Positions 1 through 10,689 of a DNA stretch of 64,000 bases are shown here, piece by piece. This DNA is from Symsagittifera roscoffensis (taxonomy: Eukaryota > Xenacoelomorpha > Acoela > Convolutidae). Below the pieces are notes generated by a model. That model saw only the letters and a list, made by a program, of their open reading frames with translations. It was not told the origin of the DNA and made no database searches. The translations under genes and the position numbers were made by a program. Location of the stretch: the NCBI RefSeq assembly GCF_963678635.1, contig NC_087068.1, forward strand, positions 43,641,080 through 43,705,079, read 5' to 3'. Position 1 is the first letter of the stretch. Every line of letters starts with the position of its first letter.

Positions 1-348
1 GGTTCTCGTGTAATTGGTATTCTTCGGAAGTGGTTTTCCTGAACTGTTGTTGCTGTATACATTTTTGTTTGGTAGATTTTGGTCTTTCTTCATGTATTGA
101 TAGAATGATTTATTTGGTTCTTTATATTTTTGAGGTTTGTTTTGATTGTCCTGTTGTTTTTGTCTACATTCAGAAATACTATGTCCGTATCGTCGGCAAT
201 AATTACACCATTTTTTCAAAGATGGTTTGCCTTTAAAGTTTGGGTGTTTTTCATAAATATTGAGTATTTCAGTGATTTTTTCAACGAGGTCTGTATCTGA
301 TTCCTGTATATTGTTGATATTTGTGGTATTTGTTTCAATTCGGTTAAT
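1..348 (-). CDS. gag: Gag nucleocapsid segment with CCHC zinc knuckle, partial
   Basis: In the same frame as the capsid ORF and directly beyond its TAG, the sequence stays open to the left edge of the window. Its hallmark is CNYCRRYGHSISEC (near 180-220), a perfect C-X2-C-X4-H-X4-C zinc knuckle preceded by a basic KPSLKKW stretch and followed by a Q/N/K-rich tail. This is the RNA-binding nucleocapsid motif that normally follows the capsid in Gag, so the TAG at 349 splits a single Gag protein. The absence of frameshifts across this junction suggests a young copy. Protease and pol would be expected to the left, outside the window. Confidence 0.7.
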   Translation of the reverse strand, partial: MNRIETNTTNINNIQESDTDLVEKITEILNIYEKHPNFKGKPSLKKWCNYCRRYGHSISECRQKQQDNQNKPQKYKEPNKSFYQYMKKDQNLPNKNVYSNNSSGKPLPKNTNYTRT

Positions 349-2034
349 CTATTGTAATTTCAGATTTTCTGTTTCTTCAAGTTTCATTGTGATTTCCGAT
401 TGCTCTAGTTTGTCTACTCGTTTTCTAAAATCTAAATCGGGCTCTCGAATTGAGGAGGGATGGGATGCTCTCTTTTTTATTGCTATTTTCCTTAATTGAG
501 GTGTTAAGGTCATCATTAAGATTTCTGTCATTTTTGTGTTTTTATAGTCGTGTGTATTTAATGAATATGCTTTTCGAACTAGTGTTTCGATACGTACTGC
601 TAATTGTTTGATGGTTTCATTTGGTAATCTGCGAATTTCATTACATAAGACTCTTTGTTGTTGTTTGTTTCTTTCGGAGTCAAACATTTTTGAAAATTCT
701 TGTGTAAATCTTTTCCAATTTGATTTTATTTCTATAGGCAATACTGAAAACCATTTTTGGGCTGCGCCGTCTAAAGTTGTCTGTATCAACGCTGTGCGTC
801 GATGTATCCAATTTTGATGTAGTGGCGTATTAATTGGTTCAGGTCCTATATTTAAAATTAAATTTGCTGTTACTGCATTTAAATAATCTTCTACAGAATA
901 TTCAGGGTCTGTTCCTGTGAATACCATTAATGGTTTGTTTGATGTTATTGATGATCCACCCATAAGGTATGGATTCATTGTCATTTGTAATGATTCTGCG
1001 GCATTTGGCATTTGTGAGAAATTTGAGAGTTGATTCTTTGTTATTTCGTGTTGTTGAAGGTAATATGGAAGTGGTATTTCATTTTGCATTTGTGTTGGTT
1101 GATACGAGTGTGTAATCATTGGGTTTTGTGGCTGAATTGGTTGAAAAGATTGTGTATTAATTGGGTTTTGCATTTGTATTGGTTGTTGATTTTGTGTATC
1201 TGTTGGGTGTGGAGAAAAAATTCTATGATATGTATACGGTTTCTGCACTCCTTGTCCACGATATTCTTGAGTATATGGTGCAAATATATCTGGTTGTAAA
1301 TAATCATCGTCAGAGGATAAAAAATCCGTTTGATGAGATGCTTGCTTTTTATTTTTATTCTGTTGAAAGAATGGGTAATTTTCACTACGATCCTGTGGAG
1401 GATGTGAATTAGTTTGAAAATTTACTGAGTTGGTTGTTGCCATTGGGTTATCCCAATATCGAGATCTTATCTGATTATGATTCTTTTTTCGTGGGGGATA
1501 GTTTGTTTTTGATGAATGTGCGTAATTATAATTGTGTTCCGCAAAAGTGTTTCTTGTGAACGTTCTGCGTGTTTTCGACGGTATTGTCATGGGTCTATAT
1601 GTTTGATAATCCATTTGTGAATATTTTGGAGCAACCGAAGGTTTAACGGTTGATTGTAAGGTTACTTGTGCTAGTGAAGTGTTTGTATTTCTTGGTGTTG
1701 TTAAATTTGGACGTATTGGTGAAATACTTTGTTGTGTAGTTGTTGTTTGGACAATTTCTTCATTTATGAAGTGTGATGGTGTTTGAATATCTTGTTGAGT
1801 GAGGTTCCTAGTTCCATTAAGGTTTTCATTGTGTATGACGGTCGAATTTAAACTGTTATTTCGCGTATCGGGTAAAAATGTATTGTAGTTTAATGGTGTT
1901 GCATCAATGGATAATGGTATTACCCTTACATAATCTCTAACATAAGATATTGTACTTATTGCCTGACTTGAGATTGATTTTGGGATATTTATGAATGCAT
2001 AATGACACCATTCGGGGTCCCAAACGTAGTCTGA
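349..2034 (-). CDS. gag: Gag polyprotein with Ty3/gypsy-type capsid domain
   Basis: The frame is open from the codon after the ORF2 stop (2034) down to a TAG at 349; the first ATG is at 1614, giving 421 residues if translation starts there. The N-terminal half is low-complexity, rich in Q, N, P and T with repeated QPIQ/QNP motifs. The C-terminal third looks like a retrotransposon capsid: a W-containing helix (AQKWFSVLPIEIKSNW), then the spacing W..F...F...F, a basic RNKQQQ segment and the helical LP.E....A.R.E.L...A pattern typical of Ty3/gypsy Gag. After the TAG the same frame goes on into a zinc knuckle. Capsid identity is fairly secure; the true start is not, because the stretch 2034-1615 is open but has no Met. 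Confidence 0.72.
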   Translation of the reverse strand, partial: SDYVWDPEWCHYAFINIPKSISSQAISTISYVRDYVRVIPLSIDATPLNYNTFLPDTRNNSLNSTVIHNENLNGTRNLTQQDIQTPSHFINEEIVQTTTTQQSISPIRPNLTTPRNTNTSLAQVTLQSTVKPSVAPKYSQMDYQTYRPMTIPSKTRRTFTRNTFAEHNYNYAHSSKTNYPPRKKNHNQIRSRYWDNPMATTNSVNFQTNSHPPQDRSENYPFFQQNKNKKQASHQTDFLSSDDDYLQPDIFAPYTQEYRGQGVQKPYTYHRIFSPHPTDTQNQQPIQMQNPINTQSFQPIQPQNPMITHSYQPTQMQNEIPLPYYLQQHEITKNQLSNFSQMPNAAESLQMTMNPYLMGGSSITSNKPLMVFTGTDPEYSVEDYLNAVTANLILNIGPEPINTPLHQNWIHRRTALIQTTLDGAAQKWFSVLPIEIKSNWKRFTQEFSKMFDSERNKQQQRVLCNEIRRLPNETIKQLAVRIETLVRKAYSLNTHDYKNTKMTEILMMTLTPQLRKIAIKKRASHPSSIREPDLDFRKRVDKLEQSEITMKLEETENLKLQ

Positions 2035-2736
2035 TTATTCTGTGATGGCGGTATCATCGTTTGATTTTTGGGGTCTGAAATTTTTTCTTGCTTGTGAAAT
2101 TAAATCTATATTATGTGTGAAATAATCTATTATAAACCATGCCAAAATTTTTTGTAAGTCATGTTTTGTATGTTGTGAAACTTCATCTTTAGTGAAATTT
2201 TCTTTAATTATATGTAGAAAAGTTGAAAATAGTGTGATTTCATGTCGTACCTTTATATGTTTGGATGTCTCATTCGGTGAGATATGCGGGATTGGGTTTT
2301 CGTTTTCTAATATTGAAATATAACTATATATTATTGCAAAAACTTCATTAGTAAATATGGAGTTTGCTCTTTGTGAGTTATGATATTGTATGCTTTTTAT
2401 ATATTCTGAGAATACTTTTGAAAATTCTAAATCAAGATCGACTGTTTGAATTACATATTTGCGGTGATTCGGGTTTGGTGAGCTGAATTCTATGGTGTAG
2501 ATTCCGTATTGTTGTGTTAAGTTACATATATCTTTCAGATAGTGATCAATAATCTGTCTTTTTATTTTTACATCTGGGAACTTTGTTTTACATGGGCTAA
2601 TTCCGGGTTCAAACAAATTTAGGAGGAAAATCTTGCAAAGATCATGTTGTCCTCTATTATCGGGTGCATCTACTAGGAAGGGGTAGATATCGTCATCGTC
2701 TGGACTATCTTCACTTGGAGTGTGTGTTTGGCTCAT
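2035..2736 (-). CDS. Retroelement ORF2, possible N-terminal Gag region
   Basis: A 233-codon ORF from ATG 2736 to TAA 2035. The N-terminus is acidic (DSPDDDD near residues 10-16). The rest is a largely helical-looking globular sequence rich in aromatic and aliphatic residues, with no motif I recognise. The frame is the same as that of the capsid ORF downstream: directly after the TAA the reading frame stays open for another 561 codons, and the first 139 of those contain no ATG. This suggests that ORF2 and the capsid region are one polyprotein interrupted by a stop codon, either by mutation or by programmed readthrough. It could act as a matrix-like N-terminal Gag domain (inference). No LTR could be paired because the element leaves the window. 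Confidence 0.5.
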   Translation of the reverse strand: MSQTHTPSEDSPDDDDIYPFLVDAPDNRGQHDLCKIFLLNLFEPGISPCKTKFPDVKIKRQIIDHYLKDICNLTQQYGIYTIEFSSPNPNHRKYVIQTVDLDLEFSKVFSEYIKSIQYHNSQRANSIFTNEVFAIIYSYISILENENPIPHISPNETSKHIKVRHEITLFSTFLHIIKENFTKDEVSQHTKHDLQKILAWFIIDYFTHNIDLISQARKNFRPQKSNDDTAITE

Positions 2737-3178
2737 TTTTTCGTTTAATGACTGTTAATAGGTAATTATCGATGTGTCTAATTGGTTGATTACAATTATA
2801 TAAGTGTACTGGTTTGTGTTTATATTGCTTTTTTATTCTTCTTTTTCCTCTTTTTGATGAATTTGAAGTTGTTTCTGAGTCGGAAAAATATAATTGATCG
2901 TGAATAGGGCAATTTTTATCAATGAATTCTTTTAATTCATAAAGTTCGTCTAAGTTGCTGACTTCTGATTCTGAGAATGCGTTTCTATTTTTGAAAAATC
3001 TTTTTCGTGTTATTTGTCTTTGTTTAGTTATTATTTTCCTTTTTAGTGTTTGTCGTTTTGTTCTGATATATCCAACTGTTTGTGTGTGTGGTGTGATTAC
3101 AAGGTCGTATTTTTTTAAATCTATTTCACAGTTGTGCAAAACGATTGTTTGTTTGTTTCCTAGATTTTTAAATGACAT
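2711..3178 (-). CDS. Retroelement ORF1, small basic protein of unknown function
   Basis: A 155-codon ORF starts at an ATG (3178) and ends in TGA. I do not recognise the product. It is strongly basic in the middle (runs of K and R near residues 40-62 and 108-117), has an acidic Ser/Glu patch between them (near residues 67-103), and shows no signal peptide or membrane segment. Its last 26 nt overlap the start of ORF2, which lies in the +1 frame, so the two are probably co-expressed from one RNA by reinitiation or frameshifting. Position upstream of a Gag capsid frame and on the same strand suggests it belongs to the retroelement; an RNA-binding role is only a guess from its charge. It could also be an independent short gene or a chance ORF. 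Confidence 0.5.
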   Translation of the reverse strand: MSFKNLGNKQTIVLHNCEIDLKKYDLVITPHTQTVGYIRTKRQTLKRKIITKQRQITRKRFFKNRNAFSESEVSNLDELYELKEFIDKNCPIHDQLYFSDSETTSNSSKRGKRRIKKQYKHKPVHLYNCNQPIRHIDNYLLTVIKRKNEPNTHSK

Positions 3179-4869
3179 AAGGTTTAGGATGACGGATGCA
3201 AAAAGTTGTTAGATGATTTCTATTTTCTTAAACTGTTAGTCCTTACGATTTTTTGGTTAGCTTAACCTGGGTCTATTTGTTCAGGGTAGGAGAGAAAAGT
3301 ATATCGATTCCGAAGAATGATTTTTTACTTTCTCGTGGCTAGTATAAGCTAAGGTGTTAACTTACTTAATCTTACTTAGGGGTAGTGATTGTGTTCAAGG
3401 GTTGGAGAATAGTAAATCGATCCACAAGGTTCAGGTATAATTAGAACGCGAGTAGTTCGTTAGATACTATTTTAAACTTACTAAGTCTAAGATTTATCCT
3501 GGGTCTGGTAAGAGGAGGTTTTGAAGTGAAGGATGAATAACCGAAGTTCTTCACTGTTTATCCTAATTTGAATGATTAGTTTTGTTCAAAAATTTCTATT
3601 AGTCTTGGGTTTTTTGAAAGGGTTGGATAGTGAATTGACGTTTGAGGTCGTTAGACACTAGCTAAGTGGGTGGGGGAGAACAAAATTATTCTTTTTGATC
3701 CAAGGATAGGCCTTGATGATCAAGTTTTTTTTTTTTTTTTTTTAAATTTAAATTGAAAATTAATTAAGATCCAAGGATAAGCCTTGATGATCTGATTTTA
3801 AAATTAAGTGAATTTAAGTTTAAAATGGTTTAAATTTATTTAAGAAAAGATTTAGTATTTTAATGATATTAGTGAGCTTATGATTGCTGTTATGTTTTAG
3901 GTGATGAAGCTGGGACAACTGATGATTTTATGATTACTAACAGTTTATTGTCATGCTACTAATTTTTGTTTTGATTTTCAATAAATATTTTCCAAACATG
4001 TTTTATAGAATACTGCAGAATTTTAGAAAAACGATCTGAGATCTTTTTATCAATCGTTATTGTATATTAATATTTTTGTTCAGCGCCTGAAATGATCATG
4101 AAGATTGACTTCAAGATTTAAGTTTGCAAATGAAAATCTAAATTCATTGCTAATAAAATTCTAAATATAAAAGTTTGTGTTGGCTTTTGCCGTACTATCA
4201 TATAACTATTTGGTAAGTTTCTACTTTGTCGTATGTCGTCTCTGGTTCGAGGTCTTCTTCCAATTCCGGGTAGTTCTATTATCGTTCGGAATATTGGCTC
4301 TGATCTATTGAGTCGTAGAGACATTTCGATTAAATTATCGTCGTGTAACATTTTAAAAATGTTTTGTCTAAATTCTAATCTATTTTTGGTTAATTCTATG
4401 CTATTAAGGTCTTGTTCGAGACTTATGGTCGCACCAGATGAGTTATAACCGATGGTCTTAACTCATAGAGTAATTTCGGATAGGGTACACCGTCTGCTCG
4501 TCACGCTATCTTATTTTCGGCCGGATAGATTCGTGCAACTTCTTAGTCTAATACCGATCCTAATCTTACTCTTATACTATTCTAGTCTCAGGTTGTTTAA
4601 CTAGTCTCTGCTAGGCTCAATAGATCTAGGGTATACTGGTTTATTGCGGCTGCTGAAGTTCTCTTGGAGAGGCAACTAATTTCTAAGTTAAATTCAAATC
4701 TCTCTGGTGCTGAAATTACAAGTAATTTCAGCACTTACAAATAAGTGGGTTGTTAGTTAGATGGATCATGATTGGTTAATATTAAATACTTTACAGTGGT
4801 AAAATATCTAATTTATCCAATCATAAAATGTAGTTTAGATCAGGTTCCAGTTTAGTTTTTCCAACATTG
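3179..4869. other. Non-coding leader upstream of the retroelement ORFs
   Basis: There is no convincing gene here. The minus strand would be the 5' leader (and perhaps LTR) of the retroelement. A 27-bp direct repeat built on CAAGGATAGGCCTTGATGAT lies at about 3697-3725 and 3769-3795, separated by a 19-base T run. A perfect 28-bp palindrome sits at 4707-4734. No LTR boundary can be assigned because the partner LTR is outside the window. Confidence 0.5.
4707..4734. repeat. Perfect palindrome (13-bp arms, 2-base loop)
   Basis: GTGCTGAAATTAC, then AA, then the exact reverse complement GTAATTTCAGCAC. It can form a hairpin in RNA from either strand. It lies about 1.5 kb upstream of the retroelement ORF1 and may belong to its leader or LTR, but nothing in the window confirms that. 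Confidence 0.85.
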
Positions 4870-4999
4870 CCAATTTAGTTATCATACAATAGTACTTCAT
4901 TGGACAAGACGCAACATTTTTTAAAAAGGTTCCAGGGCTACTGATCCGAGCTTTTTTCTGGAAAATTAGCAAAAGATAGTTTTTGGTCCAATTTTACGA

Positions 5000-5410
5000 T
5001 CTGCAGTTTTATACCCTATGAGACACATTGTCGTAACAGATTCCGGAAACAAGTCCCGGCATTCTTGTAACATTTATCATGCTATAGCTGCTAAAATTTG
5101 AACCTGGTCACTCTACGGTAAAAGTTTTTGATGCAATTTGTCAAATCAGCAACTGCCGAAGGTTATCAAAAACCTGTGATCAGATCCCAAATCTTTTTTC
5201 GGTCCACCCGAAACCCAGAATTGAACCCCATAGAATACTGCTTTTGGAGTTTTGAATGTGCATCGACTCCCCGCCATAAATCTCGGACAGATGCCAGAAT
5301 GATAATTTGCATGGAAAACTTTTGCGTCAGTTAGAGTCACATGGGTTCAAGTTTTCTGAACATAGCGTTCATTTGCAAATGCATTAAAAAATTTCAGAAA
5401 ACTGGCGGGA
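5000..5410 (+). pseudogene. Tc1/mariner-type transposase fragment
   Basis: The frame through 5128-5334 contains NPELNPIEYCFWSFE, matching the SP.LNPIE..W...K block of Tc1/mariner DDE transposases, where the final E is the third catalytic acid. Downstream of the stop at 5332 the next in-frame sequence (FICKCIKKFQKTGG) resembles the C-terminal KCI.....R..C...GG end of the same family. Upstream, the other catalytic motifs are scrambled and the sequence is broken by stops in all frames. This is a dead remnant of a DNA transposon. The motif is short, so the superfamily is fairly safe but the exact family is not. Confidence 0.55.
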
Positions 5411-7331
5411 AACGTTTCCAGCATCTGTTACATTAATAGTTCATATTGTATTTTAAAAATCAACAATTTGCATTTCACTCTGTAAAAATTTATTTATATG
5501 CGTTATAATACGTAGAAATGAAAACCTTTTCAAAAACCGCATATGCGCAGACTCATTTCCTGAAATGATAATAAACAGATGCCATTAAAGTAGTGCAGAA
5601 GGTTCAAAAAGTTATATATTTGAGAAAAAACAACCTAATAAAAACGTCTACTTTTTCTCAATTTCATGTCGTTTTTACGAGGAGCACCAAGGATTTTCAA
5701 GTAATTACGCTCCATTTTTTGGTTTAAGACATTCTTTACATTGAAAATAAGTTTTTTTATCAAACGAAATTGGCAGTTGTTTTTCCTCAGTTCTTTGCTC
5801 TTGCTCTCAAATTGAAAACCGAACTGAAATATAACTAAGACATTTTTTCTCAGCAACAGTGCTGATTTAAATTATTTGGAGAAAAGAAACAAATTTGCGG
5901 TTTTCGCAAATTGGGTATAACTTTGACAAAAAAATGAAGACAGAACTTGCTAAAATTTTTAGCAAAATTGTCACGATACAATTTATTTTGCAGAATCGGG
6001 GCCTTACCCACAAACTGCTGTTTTGTGCTTTTTTCGAATAAATAAGAATTGCGCCGAATTTTTCATTTCAATTGCTGACAAAACTATAATAAAAATGAGC
6101 CACCTGTGTAGCCCAACGAAATCTAAGAAAAGCACAAAAATAAATTTTCTTTTGATAGCAAAAAAATGTCATATTTATCATATAAATAACCAAGTCTCTA
6201 ACCAAAACTAGTTAATATACATTTTGAGCTGAGTTTTGAAAGTTGTATCTTTTTTATACTGTGTTAGAGCACATAAGATTTAAAAGGCTATACTTTGTTA
6301 TAGTTTTGTTAAAATCTCAAGTGATAATTTTGGTGTAAATTTTATGGACTGAAAAGGTCTTTTTTGCGGAACAATTTTGCGCAAAACTTCAAATCTAAAT
6401 GAAAATTATTCTTTTAAAATTTATAGCAAGTTTGGCACAAACTTTTTTTTTGTCTAAAATCAAATCAGTTTGGGAAAACAACCATTTGATTATCTAATTC
6501 TTGATTTTCATAATGAATGTAGCAATACAAAGCATGGTCCTATGCTAATCATTGCTTACCTGGATGTTGGATGTTTTTCGCAAAATTTTTATTTCAGCAC
6601 AGAAGCGAAGTGTTGCAATCAAAAAAGAGATAGAAAGTTTTTTATCTCAAAATTGTTTTTTTTTTCTGTGAAAAAAAATGTATGTCTTACAATATTCATA
6701 TATGAAATTGTATGATGAACATTTTTACCGCTCATTTGACCATAATTGCCACTAATTTGTGTATTTGAATTTTAAACCAATTTAAGATATTCGAAAAAAG
6801 CTTTTCCATGAAAATTGTATGATAAACATTCTTCCCCCACTCTATATTTTTTCAAATTTTTGTGAAACGATTTAATTCTGATTTTATTATCGTCGATTAG
6901 TAAAAAATCAACAATTATAATAATAGCATATATTTTTTTACATGGACGGCTACTTATCGTCCAATACCAAAAATGAGCATTCTAAAGCGATCATGTTTTA
7001 TTTTAAATTATTCATAGCGAAAACTTATTTTTTGTTCTTAGAATTAAGTCTATTTCGGGAGCGCTCTCGATTTTTTTTTAAAGAGACCTGCATAAGGCTG
7101 GAAAGTACTTCATAAAAGCAAACGGGCGCAATAAAAACAGTATTGTCATTAATTGCTGAATGATTAAGTTTTTTTTGTCAATTATGAGTGCGCCACGTTT
7201 TGTCCCAACAAATGACCGAGTTACGTAACCGTTTAAAAAATCGGGCAATCGGACAACTTCCGCTGACCTAAAATAGCTCAACTCGTTTTCTGATAAGCTG
7301 CAGTTTTTTAATGTGTTATTTAATAAATAGG
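5411..7331. other. Gene-free AT-rich DNA with a foldback-element remnant
   Basis: No coding region seen. From about 5854 to 6075 the sequence is a diverged relative of the end of the foldback element at 37203-37934: both begin CAGTGCTGATTTAAATTA and share blocks ending in GGTTTTCGCAAATTGGGT-like and AATTTATTTTGC-like strings. The rest is low-complexity AT-rich sequence without recognisable structure. Confidence 0.5.
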
Positions 7332-7531
7332 NNNNNNNNNNNNNNNNNNNNNNNNNNNNNNNNNNNNNNNNNNNNNNNNNNNNNNNNNNNNNNNNNNNNN
7401 NNNNNNNNNNNNNNNNNNNNNNNNNNNNNNNNNNNNNNNNNNNNNNNNNNNNNNNNNNNNNNNNNNNNNNNNNNNNNNNNNNNNNNNNNNNNNNNNNNNN
7501 NNNNNNNNNNNNNNNNNNNNNNNNNNNNNNN
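7332..7531. other. Assembly gap of 200 N
   Basis: Exactly 200 N bases, a conventional gap length, so the true distance is unknown. ORFs reported across it are artefacts. Confidence 0.98.
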
Positions 7532-10500
7532 AATCAAATCAGCGAAAGTGGACAAAAATAAATCAGCCCATAATTTTGCCCTAAAACAGGGGGAATAAAT
7601 CGACGTTCGCCAAACGACCTTAAGAAACCCGGGAAATAATCGTATAGAAACAAACAGGAATCAATTGTTTAGCTTGTGGCAATTTATTTGTTGACGTCCA
7701 CAAAAACCATTGAAAAACTGTAGATAACGGATAGTTCTGATACGTGCTGTTTCTAAAGAATATTTTCCCGTATATTTTTTAAGGCTTTTAGTCATTTTCT
7801 CAAGTTACTTTTTGAAGTTCTAAAATGCCCCCAAACGTGATTACTTTATACGTGCAAATAAAACGCCCGAACAGTAGCACAAGTTTTTCCAGACAAACAC
7901 AAAAATATCGAGCATGAAGAATTTTAGGGGAAGCAGTAGCTGACTTAGGTTTTGGCATGAAGGATTAAAAACACTTTCTACCTTTTTTCTTCGTTTTTTC
8001 AATGTTCGTGCCCATTTTTTTAATTTCTGTGGCTGGTCAATTTTTGCCAAAACAATTGTCAAAAAATTGACTCCAATTTAAATTTTTTTCACTTTTTCGG
8101 TTATTTATTTTACTTTCTCGAAATTCAAATGTGATGTTTACTAAGCTTCCAATGCCATGCGATTCTAAACTTGATTATGTTATTCAATCATTATTTAAAA
8201 ACTGTTCAAAACTCAGGGTACTATAATATTTCGGTCTGTGGTTTTATAGCGACAAATTCAAAGCAAACTTAGCGTGAATAAACTTGAAATGTAGGTTAGC
8301 TCTCAAACAAGAATCGATATTATCAAACAGAGGAAGAGTTGATACAAGTTCAAGAACGTCAGAGCAAATATATTGAGTGGAAGGGTATAGGGATTTGTTT
8401 TTATCAATTAAAAGTCCGGGTGAGATTATCTTCATGTGGTTCCAAAACCAATCTGGGTTGCACATATTCGATTTCACCATTTTCACCCGATATATTGCAA
8501 ATTAATTGATTTGCAAACGTCAAAACCATTTCACCCCTTCTGGTAAAATTCGATTTCACCGTTCTTTTTTCAACTTCAATTCTCACATAAGTGAGTGAAT
8601 TCGAACTTTTTTTCAATATTGCTATAAATTTGAATCAAAGAACTATTTCCGTTCCATAAATTGACTGACGTCCTTTGAACAATAATCTGACGCAGAACGC
8701 CAACTCTTTGATTTAACATCACTGTAAATATTAAGTGGAATTATGTCGCCGTTTTTCATTTAGTTTGAGAAAAATTGTTCTAGCCGCGTCAGTGAACACA
8801 TGTTTTATATTTTTATCTAGAGTTGGGCGTTAGGCTATCGGTTTAAAAAACTGAAATTAAAAAAACATTTGATTATATTCGTTACTTTTATCTAACGGAA
8901 TGTTGGCGGCCTCGTGTGGATTAGTGAGTAGCAATTTATTTATTTAGTTCTTCAGGCATTGATTATAAAACTGCAACTTCGGACAAAATTTTATAGACGA
9001 CATTATAGCGTGCCGGGGGGATGGGGGGTTGGGGTGCTGCCAGCGGTGATTGCATCTTCTACCAGTTCTTGCTGCCAAACTATTCGCAAAGGGTCCTATT
9101 TGGTACTGTTTTACGACATCCGTTTTTGGTTGACCCTATCCTAAAATTCTGACGGCTCCTTCAGGCTCAATATCCACTCAAAATATGAAGGAAGCGCGAT
9201 TATTTTTGTCAAAATTTCCTTGAAAAGTAACCCTTTGCCTGTTTTTTTTTCTCAAAAAATTGCCCCCGGCGCTGAAAGTTTTGACAGAAAGTGTACTCCA
9301 GTATTTTGAGACAGCTCGGATAATCAATTTCGTCGTCCTACGGAAACACTCGAAACCACCCCTCTCCTCAAAAGTTATCTTGCGAATACTCATTTTTGAG
9401 AAATTCGTTTGCCATTAAAAGAAAATATTATTAAATATTGGCTCAGATTCTAACCCAGAAACTTAATTGAGAGCGCTTCCTGTTTCAGGTTCCAAACTAT
9501 CAAAAAACTCTTTTCCGGTGCCGTCTAGATCGGCGCGCTTTACACGCGTAGGCGCTTGCACACGCGATTTCCATCACGCGTTTTCAGAAAGAGTTAATTT
9601 CTCTGGCTCGCAACACGCAACACGTATCATCCCGATGGTGAACAATAAACCCTCCAACCTCAGCCAAAAAACTGGCACATAATTTAATGAAAGTGACAAA
9701 AACTAAAGTAATATCAAAAAATGACTAAATCAGCCTATTTTTTTTACTAGAACGAAATATGTGGGCGCAATATTAAAGTTAGTTAAGTTGTTTTCTCCGG
9801 AAAAATTTTGATTAAAGCTTTTTGACGATTTCTCATTTGATTTAAGTAATACGTTCCTATACCATTTTAATATACAAATGCTTCTTTCGGAGACTTGGAT
9901 GAGATTAGATGAAAAAACTGAAAAAAGCAATCATTGTCATTAGTACATTTATCAGATATAAAAATCAGACCCGCAGGTTATTTGCTTTAACTTCTGGGTA
10001 TCAATACAGAAATCTCCCTGAAATTTGTCTTTTTAGTGGATGCAGCTTAACAGCCCATTAATTGAGAATTAGACCAACTGTTATCTGAAATTATAATAAG
10101 AAGAAAAAACGCTAATGAAGTTGAGGCAAGAGCTAGAATGAAAGCAATAAAATTTTTGGTAGACACTTTAAAAACCTATTAAATGGAATTGTTAAATATG
10201 TAACAATGAAAAATTCGATATCGGGTAAATTTCAACAGAGGGATTAAATGATCAGAACACTTTACCAAATTACTTGGAGAGCTTTCCTAAATATCTGCTC
10301 AACCCATCAAACATTTCAAGGCTTTTTGATTAACACAATCAATCAAAATACAACCTTCTTCTAAATGTAACTCAGGCTCAATGTCCGTTCTGGGTATTAA
10401 AAAAATTGCATGGTTTGGTAAAAAACGATCAAAAGCAAAAATTTTATCTGAATTAACTCAACTTTTGGGTTCAAATTGGGTCAATTTTCATGATACTACA

Positions 10501-10560
10501 ATTTCGATGTAAAATCATGCTAATTATGACTAAAACAAAAAAAATTATTTCTAGGCTGAT
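7532..10560. other. Gene-free region with short dispersed repeats
   Basis: No convincing gene. At 8990-9165 a G-rich stretch (runs of 4-6 G near 9015-9032) leads into a sequence related to 41176-41300: both contain TTTGGTACTGTTTTACGA-like and ACC/GATCAACC-like blocks in the same order, so this is a low-copy dispersed repeat. A CpG-rich patch with several ACGCG/CGCG motifs lies at about 9525-9620. Confidence 0.4.
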
Positions 10561-10689
10561 TGTGTATTTAGTCCGATAAGCTTGTTTGATTATATATCTA
10601 TACATTTTATCTGTACATTGTCTGTTTTGAATATCGATTTGAAAGTCAGGCGTTTTGTGTTTGAAATTTGTGAAACTTTAGCCTGCTCT

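Noticed and set aside
1030-1412. Plus-strand and minus-strand ORFs overlapping the Gag region
   Set aside because: Antisense and out-of-frame shadows of the Gag low-complexity segment.
349-2037. A reassigned genetic code (UAA/UAG as glutamine) to explain the two stops in the Gag frame
   Set aside because: Rests on one element only. The host exons here end with TAG, TAA and TGA without a clear need for reassignment. Simple mutation or readthrough is more economical.
4118-4351. 77-aa minus-strand ORF upstream of the retroelement
   Set aside because: Starts in AT-rich leader, has no motif, and the opposite strand is equally open.
7311-7598. ORFs spanning the N gap
   Set aside because: They are translations of unknown bases.
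9467-9682. 71-aa ORF in the CpG-rich patch
   Set aside because: Composition follows the ACGCG-rich DNA; no motif or splice signals.
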